Of a stretch of 20,366 nt of DNA, positions 14,596-20,366 are shown piece after piece. The stretch's first letter is position 1; each line of letters opens with the position of its first letter. The position numbers were made by a program, and so were the translations under genes. The DNA is from a virus. The notes beneath the pieces were generated by a model that had not been told where the DNA came from, did not search any database, and saw nothing but the letters and a program-made list of their open reading frames with translations. The DNA lies in IMG/VR virus record IMGVR_UViG_3300042883_000164, positions 1 through 20,366 of that record; one strand, 5' to 3'.

Positions 14596-15324
14596 ATGAA
14601 AGACATTTTACAAGACATCGTAGCACACACTCATAGTCTAGGCTTTTTGCCTCTGGTTAAGATTACCAGCGAAAGCGAAACCATTATTGAATCAATCGCC
14701 GAAGATCGATCAGTAGTAGTGCAGGCAAAGACACATAAATTGGTTGACGAATTCGAAGGTGTATTTGGAATGCCTAATTTAGACAAGTTGGCATTGCATT
14801 TGAAAAATCCAGAGTACAAAGAAAATGCAAAAATTGCAGTAGTTAAAGAGCAACGCAACGGCAAAGAGATCCCAACTGGATTGCATTTTGAAAATACCAT
14901 TGGAGACTTTGTCAATGATTATCGATTCATGGTGGCCGAAATTATTAATGAGAAATTAAAAACTGCCAAGTTTAAAGGTGCTAATTGGGACGTAGAATTT
15001 CAACCAAGTGTTGCCAGTATTCAACGACTTAAATTACAGGCTCATGCTCACAGTGACGAAACTACGTTCCAAGTTAAAACTGAAAACGGTAACTTGATTT
15101 TCTTCTTTGGGGATGCCAGTACTCACGCAGGTAGTTTTACATTTCAGTCTGATGTTAAAGTTAAATTTAAACACAATTGGGCATGGCCGGTGACGCAAGT
15201 TATCAGCATCTTAAATCTAGGTGGTGACGTCACTATGCGTATTACTGATCAAGGTGCTATGCAGATCACCGTTGATTCGGGTCTTGCGGAATACAACTAC
15301 ATCTTACCAGCACAGAGTAAGTAA
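14596..15324 (+). CDS. 45: DNA polymerase sliding clamp, T4 gp45 type
   Basis: This 242-residue protein has the size and character of T4 gp45 (228 residues), the trimeric ring that tethers gp43 to DNA and also serves as the mobile activator of late transcription. Supporting features are the two-domain beta-rich pattern, an N-terminal helix segment, the central LKLQAHAHSDETTFQV region, FQSDVKVKF, and the typical C-terminal clamp ending (DVTMRITDQGAMQITVDSGLAEYNYILPA). It has its own promoter and an AAGGA ribosome site. In T4, regA, 62 and 44 lie close by in the same cluster, with 44 and 62 next to 45; here the clamp follows polymerase directly and the clamp-loader genes are not in the window. 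Its stop overlaps the DpdA start by one base. Confidence 0.92.
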   Translation: MKDILQDIVAHTHSLGFLPLVKITSESETIIESIAEDRSVVVQAKTHKLVDEFEGVFGMPNLDKLALHLKNPEYKENAKIAVVKEQRNGKEIPTGLHFENTIGDFVNDYRFMVAEIINEKLKTAKFKGANWDVEFQPSVASIQRLKLQAHAHSDETTFQVKTENGNLIFFFGDASTHAGSFTFQSDVKVKFKHNWAWPVTQVISILNLGGDVTMRITDQGAMQITVDSGLAEYNYILPAQSK

Positions 15325-17006
15325 TGAATAAAAATCTGACAGCACAGCAAAGCGATTACGCATACTTCTTGCCGGCTACATCAGGTTTCTACTCAACGTT
15401 CATAGGCAAACAACGCTATGGAAACTATGTAGATCCTGCACGTATACCACCAAGTTTAGTAAATGGTGTAGAAAGTCTCAACTATCTAAATCCAGATAAA
15501 GGTGCATTTTACTTTGATCATTGCCTATACTCTGCAGGACATGCTAACTTAGATCTTACTAAGCCAGACGAAACAGAAGATATGTTTCGTAATAGAGATC
15601 GCAGTACCTCGTGGGTATTAGGTGACTCGGGTGGATTCCAGATTGGTAAAGGTGTATGGGAAGGCGAATGGCGTGACCCCACAGGTCCAGAAGTTGCTGC
15701 CATGTGGGCAGAAGTCAATGCCAAAGGTGTTGAACTTGTACCACAACTGCACCCTACTGGCGATCCTAAGACTGACAAGAATGGGAACCCCAAGTACACC
15801 AAAGTAGATCATCCCAAACTGTATCAAGCCCGTTTAGATGCCGCACAAAAGAAGCGTGAACAAGTATTGACTTGGATGGATGCACTTATGGACTATGGTA
15901 TGGTGCTTGATATTCCAGCATGGGTAGAACGTAGTCCCGCAGGACGTAAGGCAACTGGTATTGAATCGTATCAACAGGCAGTAAATGCCACTAGATTTAA
16001 TAACGAATACTTTATTAAACATCGTAATGGCAACTGCAAGTTCTTAAATGTTTTACAAGGTGAAACACACGATCAAGCAGATGATTGGTATCAACAGGTC
16101 AAAGACTTTTGTGATACTAAGGTCTACGGTGACAAAGCGTTTAATGGTTGGGGCATGGGCGGACAGAACATGTGTGATATCCATCTTGTACTCAAACGAC
16201 TAGTGGCTCTACGCTTTGACGGACTGTTAGAACAGGGTCAACATGACTGGATGCACTTTTTAGGTACTAGTAAACTTGAATGGGCTGTGCTACTAACAGA
16301 CATTCAACGTGCTGTTCGTAAGTATCATAATCCAAGTTTTACTATATCGTTTGACTGTGCAAGTCCGTTCTTAGCCACTGCCAATGGACAGATTTATATC
16401 AACACAGAAACTGAAGATCGTACTAAATGGGTCTATCGTATGCAGGCGAGTGCGGATGATAAGAAGTATGCCACTGACAGCCGCTTGTTTAAAGATGCTG
16501 TATTACAAGATGGTATATTTGAAAAGTTTGAAACTAGTCCGATTATTGATCAAATGCAGATGAAAGAAATTTGCATCTATGCGCCAGGCGACCTAAATAA
16601 AAATGGTAAAGAAGGCAAGACATCGTGGGATTCGTTTAGTTATGCACTAATGATGGGACATAATGTTTGGATGCACTTGAACGCAGTACAAGAAGCCAAT
16701 CGACAATATGATTTGGGCAAATTACCTGCCATGTTAGTTGACGAACGCTTCGATAGAGTGTATTATAAGGATGTAGTTGATGCAATCTTTGCTTGTGATA
16801 ATAGAGACGATGCCAATGCAATCGTTGAGTATTACAGTAAGTTTTGGATGACTATTATCGGCACACGTGGTGCAACTGGCAAGAAGACTGTCAATGCACA
16901 CACCAAGGCTGAAGAATTTGGTATTCCTAATGTAGATTTTTCTGACTTAAAAATAGTTAAGAACGAAGAACCTATTGTTACAACTTTTGATAGTTTATTT
17001 GAATGA
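15324..17006 (+). CDS. dpdA: DpdA-like DNA 7-deazaguanine transglycosylase
   Basis: This 560-residue protein has the TIM-barrel tRNA-guanine transglycosylase (TGT) catalytic set: DSGGFQ (101-106) with the base-binding/catalytic Asp101, LDIPAW with D196, VLQGE (243-247), GWGMGGQ (275-281), HFLGTSK (311-317) and SFDCASPF (342-349) in which D344 matches the TGT nucleophile (FDCVxPT). The CxCxxC...H zinc site of true TGT is missing: after D344 only C345, C417 and C491 remain. Together with greater length and a phage context, this points to DpdA, the TGT relative that swaps guanine for preQ0-type bases in DNA, known from the Salmonella dpd cluster and phages such as 9g. Such DNA resists many restriction enzymes. 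The start ATG overlaps the clamp stop, so it is co-transcribed with replication genes. The preQ0 synthesis genes folE, queE and queC are not in the window. Confidence 0.85.
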   Translation: MNKNLTAQQSDYAYFLPATSGFYSTFIGKQRYGNYVDPARIPPSLVNGVESLNYLNPDKGAFYFDHCLYSAGHANLDLTKPDETEDMFRNRDRSTSWVLGDSGGFQIGKGVWEGEWRDPTGPEVAAMWAEVNAKGVELVPQLHPTGDPKTDKNGNPKYTKVDHPKLYQARLDAAQKKREQVLTWMDALMDYGMVLDIPAWVERSPAGRKATGIESYQQAVNATRFNNEYFIKHRNGNCKFLNVLQGETHDQADDWYQQVKDFCDTKVYGDKAFNGWGMGGQNMCDIHLVLKRLVALRFDGLLEQGQHDWMHFLGTSKLEWAVLLTDIQRAVRKYHNPSFTISFDCASPFLATANGQIYINTETEDRTKWVYRMQASADDKKYATDSRLFKDAVLQDGIFEKFETSPIIDQMQMKEICIYAPGDLNKNGKEGKTSWDSFSYALMMGHNVWMHLNAVQEANRQYDLGKLPAMLVDERFDRVYYKDVVDAIFACDNRDDANAIVEYYSKFWMTIIGTRGATGKKTVNAHTKAEEFGIPNVDFSDLKIVKNEEPIVTTFDSLFE

Positions 17007-17248
17007 CATTACCCGACGAAAGATATCGTGCTGTAGTAAAAACTCAGGAGTTCTTAGTAGAGATCCTAAATACTCCTCGAGTTCCTAAAGCAATTAAAGA
17101 TAATGCCCGGTGGTGTCTAAGACACTATCCAAGTGCCTGGGATATGAAACGTGCGGCTGAGAATTGTCCCGATTTATTTCAAGAACGCATGGAACCAGTG
17201 ACTAGGCTTTTTAAACAATACGAAGAAGGCAAGAAAAATGAAGCGTGA
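17003..17248 (+). CDS. BPSL0761-like small protein
   Basis: This 81-residue protein starts in an ATGA overlap with the DpdA stop. Its sequence MTLPDERYRAVVKTQEFL, PRVPKAIKDNARWCLRHYPSAWD follows the pattern of the BPSL0761 family (TxPDERTRAVVxTREFL ... LRHYPS), small bacterial proteins of unknown function that I associate with Burkholderia and relatives. It is helical, soluble and lacks catalytic motifs. Its presence suggests gene exchange with a proteobacterial host. The next gene overlaps its 3' end by 11 bases. Placement between DpdA and a T-fold-like gene makes a link to DNA modification thinkable but unsupported. Confidence 0.75.
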   Translation: MTLPDERYRAVVKTQEFLVEILNTPRVPKAIKDNARWCLRHYPSAWDMKRAAENCPDLFQERMEPVTRLFKQYEEGKKNEA

Positions 17249-17753
17249 TTATTCAGACGGTGTGGCTGACAACGTAATTTTCTTTATTGGCAATGAGGTA
17301 GAGCATACTCCTGCATTTGGCTTGCGTACACTATTTGTTACTGGAGTTCAACCAGTCGACAATATTGCATTAAACTTACACGGATGTGAGCACATCTTTT
17401 TTGGCGCTAATCACAGTTTTAATCCTTCGTTCAACGACTATGATGGTTGGAAGGCTTGGGAAGACATGATCGAATTCTTCCTTAAAAAAGATTATCTATG
17501 TAGTCTTGACATTCCATTATCAGCAGTAGAAGAATTTCACGATGGTGGTCTAAACGAACACGCAAACTTTATTCCACAGATAAGAGTGCCAATTCCTTAT
17601 GTAAAACTTTGGAATTATAATACAATGCTTAAAATAGATGATAAAGATTTTAAGGCAACTAATCCCGGTGTGTGGTCCCACAGTCTACACACACTGATGG
17701 ATCGTAGTAAGTTTACAGACTGGAATCAATATAAGCAGGACAAAGCACTATGA
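17238..17753 (+). CDS. Conserved phage protein of unknown function next to DpdA
   Basis: This 171-residue protein overlaps the BPSL0761-like gene by 11 bases; AAGAAGGCAAG upstream may act as ribosome site. It looks like an alternating alpha/beta protein: NVIFFIGNEVEHT, LRTLFVTGVQP, CEHIFFGANHSFNP, a helix WKAWEDMIEFFLKK, LCSLDIPLSAVEEF, FIPQIRVPIPYVKLWN. Many conserved-looking His, Asp and Asn residues lie at strand ends (H21, H48, H51, H59, D98, H106, H113), which would suit an enzyme. I believe similar proteins occur in aquatic T4-like phages, but I know no function. It could be a partner of DpdA. Confidence 0.7.
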   Translation: MKRDYSDGVADNVIFFIGNEVEHTPAFGLRTLFVTGVQPVDNIALNLHGCEHIFFGANHSFNPSFNDYDGWKAWEDMIEFFLKKDYLCSLDIPLSAVEEFHDGGLNEHANFIPQIRVPIPYVKLWNYNTMLKIDDKDFKATNPGVWSHSLHTLMDRSKFTDWNQYKQDKAL

Positions 17754-17920
17754 AAACAGAAAAAAGCACTGTGAAACCTACAGTAAGCAAAGAAGAAGAC
17801 ATACAACAAGATCAATTGTTAGAACTAATGATTAGACAAAATCAATTACTAGAATCCATTGATTGGAAATTATGGGAATTGTATAAATCGTTAGTTAAAG
17901 ACGAAGAGCCTACTAAATGA
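17750..17920 (+). CDS. Short charged helical protein (56 aa)
   Basis: A 56-residue frame starts in an ATGA overlap with the upstream stop and ends in an ATGA overlap with the next start, so it fills the space between them exactly. The product begins MKTEKSTVKPTVSKEED and continues as an amphipathic helix rich in Leu, Gln and Glu (QLLELMIRQNQLLESIDWKLWELYKSL), probably a coiled coil. Function is unknown; a small adaptor or oligomerisation subunit is possible. The overlaps at both ends are the main support. Confidence 0.7.
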   Translation: MKTEKSTVKPTVSKEEDIQQDQLLELMIRQNQLLESIDWKLWELYKSLVKDEEPTK

Positions 17921-18312
17921 TTATTAAACAAGACATTCGCCCTAACAAAATGATATGGGTTACTTTTCGTAAAGAAGGTATTCACAAATATCCAGCAGCC
18001 GCAACTGATCCCAATTTAGCAACAGGAGACGAATATGACGTTTCGTTTTTGGCTACTCCCCATCGCCATATCTTTCACTTTAGGGTGTGGCTATCTGTTA
18101 CGCATAACGACAGAGACGTGGAGTTCATTCAATTCAAGCGATGGCTTGAAAAACTGTATTCTAGCGACCAAGGTGTATTGTCGTTAGATTACAAAAGTTG
18201 CGAGATGATGTCAGATGATTTATATGACACTATCTCACAAAAGTATCCAGGCCGTGAGGTTTGGATTGAAGTCTCCGAAGACGGAGAAAATGGTTCATTT
18301 ATTAAGTATTAA
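17917..18312 (+). CDS. Divergent QueD/PTPS-like T-fold protein
   Basis: This 131-residue protein resembles a family found in diverse phages with the pattern PHRHxFHxxVxxxVxHxDRDxEFxxFKRWLE ... SCEMxxxDLxxxIxxKYPGR ... VEVSEDGENG. The order of elements parallels 6-pyruvoyl/6-carboxy-tetrahydropterin synthases: an early His (H23), an HxH pair followed by a strand (H49, H51), the DVEFIQFKRWLEKL stretch in place of GMVxDFxxLK, a Glu after Ser-Cys (E96) in place of PTxEN, and a final strand with Glu (WIEVSEDGEN). The catalytic Cys between the first His and the HxH pair, and the DH pair, appear missing, so the reaction may differ or be absent. With DpdA upstream, involvement in 7-deazaguanine supply is an interesting inference. 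Start overlaps the preceding stop (ATGA). Confidence 0.75.
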   Translation: MIIKQDIRPNKMIWVTFRKEGIHKYPAAATDPNLATGDEYDVSFLATPHRHIFHFRVWLSVTHNDRDVEFIQFKRWLEKLYSSDQGVLSLDYKSCEMMSDDLYDTISQKYPGREVWIEVSEDGENGSFIKY

Positions 18313-18325
18313 GGAAAAGGCTATT

Positions 18326-18568
18326 ATGGCTAACGAACATTTGCAAAAATATCTGCGTATGACTAGAGAAGTTTCTACAATTTTTGATGATTTAGATAAT
18401 TTTCTTAATTTCTGCAGGTTTGAATTGCTGCCGTTTAATGAAGCAGATCTTTATAATCGAGGAAGCCCAAGTTGGAGGGCGTATGAAAATTCTAAACGCC
18501 CTCGTAGAGAATATGGCGATCGTAAAGAATGGAAACCACGAGGTAATAACAGTTATCGGTCACGTTGA
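18326..18568 (+). CDS. Small basic phage protein, function unknown
   Basis: The ATG at 18326 is preferred over in-frame upstream starts because AAGGAAAAGG lies just before it and it falls after the previous stop. The 80-residue product has a helical N-terminal half (QKYLRMTREVSTIFDDLDNFLNFCRFELLPFNEADLY) and an Arg-rich, probably disordered C-terminal tail (RPRREYGDRKEW...YRSR) that could contact nucleic acid. I do not recognise a family. The glycosyltransferase gene starts three bases after its stop. Confidence 0.6.
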   Translation: MANEHLQKYLRMTREVSTIFDDLDNFLNFCRFELLPFNEADLYNRGSPSWRAYENSKRPRREYGDRKEWKPRGNNSYRSR

Positions 18569-18570
18569 AC

Positions 18571-19671
18571 ATGACTATATTTCTAATTGATTTAGAAGCG
18601 GTTTCTACTCGCTATACCGGCGAGTGGAAATTACACGTTCCTCAACTACTTAAAAAGACAGGACACAATGTCAACATTATATCAGGTCCTACGGATATTC
18701 CTAGTGCTACCACTCCTGGAGCATTTCTCAACTTTGGCGGCACTAATATATACAAATCTAGTCAAGTGGAGCAGATGGGTCGCTTATTTTGCAACGGATC
18801 CGTTAATCCCGGCGATCATTTTGTGTTTACTGATGCTTGGCATCCAGGTATCATTAATCTAAAGTACATGAGTGAGTTGTTGGGCATTCCAGTAACTACA
18901 CACGGGTTATGGCATGCTGGATCATATGATCCCCAAGATTTCCTAGGGCGTCTTGTTGGCAACAAACCTTGGGTTAGACATGCCGAGAAAAGTTTCTTTC
19001 ATGCATTTGATCACAACTACTTTGCCACAGACTTTCACATTAGAATGTTTGTAGACAACTTGCTAGAAGATGGTTATAAAAGTGAGAATCCTTATTATGA
19101 AGAAGACTACGACGAGTATCAACTTAGTAGTAAGATAGTGCGTACAGGGTGGCCTATGGAGTATATGGATACTACGTTAACTGCATATAAAAATATGCCC
19201 AAGCGTGATCTTATTCTATTCCCACATCGTATTGCTCCAGAGAAACAAGTTGAAATCTTTAGAGATTTAAAACACTGGTTACCACAATATGAATTCGTAG
19301 TATGTCAAGATCAGCAACTAACAAAAAACGAGTACCATAACTTACTAGGTGAAGCAAAACTAGTGTTCAGTGCTAATCTACAAGAAACACTGGGTATTAG
19401 TTGTTATGAAGGTGCTATAGTAGATGCTATCCCTATGGTGCCAGATCGGTTGTCATACAGTGAAATGTATTTTGATACATTTAAATATCCTAGTAAGTGG
19501 ACTGAAAACTATGACACCTACACTGCCTACAGGCCTGATCTATGTCGTGCTATTATATCACATATGGACAATTACAAAACTAGATTGCCTATGTTGAAAA
19601 AACAAACGGAGACTCTACATGAGCAATTTTTCTCAGCCAACAATCTCATCAATAGATTTACCAAGCACTAA
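18571..19671 (+). CDS. GT-B glycosyltransferase (GT4-like)
   Basis: This 366-residue protein is a GT-B-fold glycosyltransferase. The N-terminal Rossmann domain begins MTIFLIDLEA with a typical WKLHVPQLLKKTGHNVNIISG. The C-terminal domain carries LILFPHRIAPEKQ (214-226), with the Arg/Lys pair that usually holds the sugar-nucleotide phosphates, and QETLGISCYEGAIVDAIPMVP with the EX7E motif (E272, E280). The ATG at 18571 is preferred; a TTG at 18565 would overlap the preceding stop. The acceptor is unknown: modified DNA bases, virion proteins or host surface sugars are all possible. The next gene begins within its last 53 bases. Confidence 0.85.
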   Translation: MTIFLIDLEAVSTRYTGEWKLHVPQLLKKTGHNVNIISGPTDIPSATTPGAFLNFGGTNIYKSSQVEQMGRLFCNGSVNPGDHFVFTDAWHPGIINLKYMSELLGIPVTTHGLWHAGSYDPQDFLGRLVGNKPWVRHAEKSFFHAFDHNYFATDFHIRMFVDNLLEDGYKSENPYYEEDYDEYQLSSKIVRTGWPMEYMDTTLTAYKNMPKRDLILFPHRIAPEKQVEIFRDLKHWLPQYEFVVCQDQQLTKNEYHNLLGEAKLVFSANLQETLGISCYEGAIVDAIPMVPDRLSYSEMYFDTFKYPSKWTENYDTYTAYRPDLCRAIISHMDNYKTRLPMLKKQTETLHEQFFSANNLINRFTKH

Positions 19672-20056
19672 GTCTATAGACGATATATTAAAAGATTGCA
19701 TGACCATTGCCAGTAGTGCATCTAGCGATACTATCACTATCACCCCCGGCGACATGTCATATAACTATACTACGGCCGGGACCCTTAGTGGCAATACTAT
19801 AACATTTTCAGGTGCTGGCGCACAGCCAACATATTATACAGGGTCAAGTGGAATTTCAACTATTACATTAAACGGAATAGATGCTAGTAGTTACTCTTTT
19901 AACTTACCAGAAGAATGGGTTGAAGCATTTCCGGACTGGCATAGAGTTGAAGATATGTGTAAAAAGTATCCGGGTTTAGAAATAGCCTTTAGAAATTTTC
20001 AAACTGTTTATCAATTAGTAAAGGATGATTATGATAATCCAGTTCCTAAAAAATAA
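19619..20056 (+). CDS. Phage protein with Ser/Thr-rich beta part and conserved C-terminal domain
   Basis: This 145-residue protein starts inside the end of the glycosyltransferase gene, with GGAG (19608-19611) seven bases upstream. The first 90 residues are rich in Ser, Thr, Gly and Ile (TITITPGDMSYNYTTAG, NTITFSGAG, STITLNG), as in repetitive beta structures of virion proteins. The last 50 residues (LPEEWVEAFPDWHRVEDMCKKYPGLEIAFRNFQTVYQLVKDDY) form a helical unit I recognise as widespread in aquatic T4-like phages, usually of unknown function. A virion or fibre accessory role is possible. Confidence 0.7.
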   Translation: MSNFSQPTISSIDLPSTKSIDDILKDCMTIASSASSDTITITPGDMSYNYTTAGTLSGNTITFSGAGAQPTYYTGSSGISTITLNGIDASSYSFNLPEEWVEAFPDWHRVEDMCKKYPGLEIAFRNFQTVYQLVKDDYDNPVPKK

Positions 20057-20366
20057 ATTTTTTAATTTGTTAGAACGCAATGATCGTAAAAGAATTATTA
20101 TGGACCGTGTGGACAACGAACCGTACCTTGAACGGTACTATGTTTTCCTTAAGGACAGAACATGGTTTCCATTTAATGTGTTTCTACACAAGTTTCTTAA
20201 GTCAGACCCCGATGATGTGCATGATCATCCATGGCCTTACGCTACTCTGATATTAAAAGGTGGATACTATGAATGGACTCCTGTTTTTGACAGCGTGGGC
20301 AAAATGATAGCCGAAACGTGTACTTGGCGTGGGCCAGGCCATTTTCGTACTTCAAGTGCTAACAGT
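20031..20366 (+). CDS. Cupin-like conserved phage protein (3' truncated)
   Basis: The frame starts at an ATG 26 bases inside the previous gene, with AAGGA (20021-20025) just before it, and runs off the window; 112 residues are visible. An in-frame ATG at 20100 would drop the conserved lead-in. The sequence DRVDNEPYLERYYVFLKDR, FPFNVFLHKFLKSDPDD and VHDHPWPYATLILKGGYYEW belongs to a common T4-like phage family with a cupin-like core, the HDHPW His pair being a likely metal or substrate site. Function is unknown in that family as far as I know. Confidence 0.8.
   Translation, partial: MIIQFLKNKFFNLLERNDRKRIIMDRVDNEPYLERYYVFLKDRTWFPFNVFLHKFLKSDPDDVHDHPWPYATLILKGGYYEWTPVFDSVGKMIAETCTWRGPGHFRTSSANS

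Noticed and set aside
15324-17006. Reading the TGT-fold protein as a queuosine tRNA enzyme
   Set aside because: No CxCxxC...H zinc site, larger size, and phage replication context favour DpdA; not fully excluded.
1-20366. CRISPR arrays, tRNA genes or insertion sequences
   Set aside because: No spaced short direct repeats, no cloverleaf in the few short gaps and no transposase found.

Overview
This window is a piece of a T4-like (Straboviridae-related or marine/freshwater T4 superfamily) tailed-phage genome. The evidence is a family-B DNA polymerase with every T4 gp43 motif, a gp45-type sliding clamp directly after it, a DsbA-like DNA-binding protein, and a run of virion-type genes of a kind common in aquatic T4-like phages. 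Genes are tightly packed, nearly all on the + strand, often with ATGA/GTGA/TAATG overlaps, and the DNA is AT-leaning. The host is not shown directly. A small protein resembling the BPSL0761 family, which I know from Burkholderia-type bacteria, hints at a (beta)proteobacterial host; this is inference.

Region 1 (1-7387) is a block of probable virion genes. Six of them begin with a short N-terminus of the type M-K/R/L-x-R-E/Q-L/F-x-x-E. It closely resembles the T4 capsid-targeting sequence (IPII/IPIII MKTYQEFIAE, Alt MELITELFDE) that sends internal proteins into the prohead and is removed by the gp21 protease. The tagged proteins include a KxDG ligase-like protein, an HxGH nucleotidyltransferase-like protein, a Cys-rich multi-module basic protein, a Gly/Tyr-rich protein and a linker-rich acidic protein. 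A GH19 endolysin lies among them; its ribosome-binding site sits in the loop of a clear hairpin.

Region 2 (7408-10039) has a Lys-rich EF-hand-like protein, a complete Dps-type ferritin, and a Pro/Ala-rich protein with a peptidoglycan-binding domain and a 93-bp exact internal repeat. It closes with a strong bidirectional terminator, facing a lone minus-strand gene for a small secreted HExxH protein.

Region 3 (10356-15324) is replication: a sigma70-like promoter, a DsbA-like protein, a small membrane protein, a PD-(D/E)xK-like protein, DNA polymerase (probable TTG start behind a hairpin shaped like the T4 gp43 translational operator), then a second promoter and the sliding clamp.

Region 4 (15324-20366) starts with a TGT-fold protein best read as DpdA, the enzyme that places 7-deazaguanine bases in DNA. 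Four overlapping small genes follow, one of which looks like a divergent QueD/PTPS T-fold protein. Then come a short basic protein, a GT-B glycosyltransferase, a phage protein with a conserved C-terminal domain, and a cupin-like protein cut by the window edge. The most interesting possibilities are a capsid-cargo island and a DNA-hypermodification cassette coupled to the polymerase/clamp block. No tRNA, CRISPR array, insertion sequence or gene-free stretch over 300 bases was seen.
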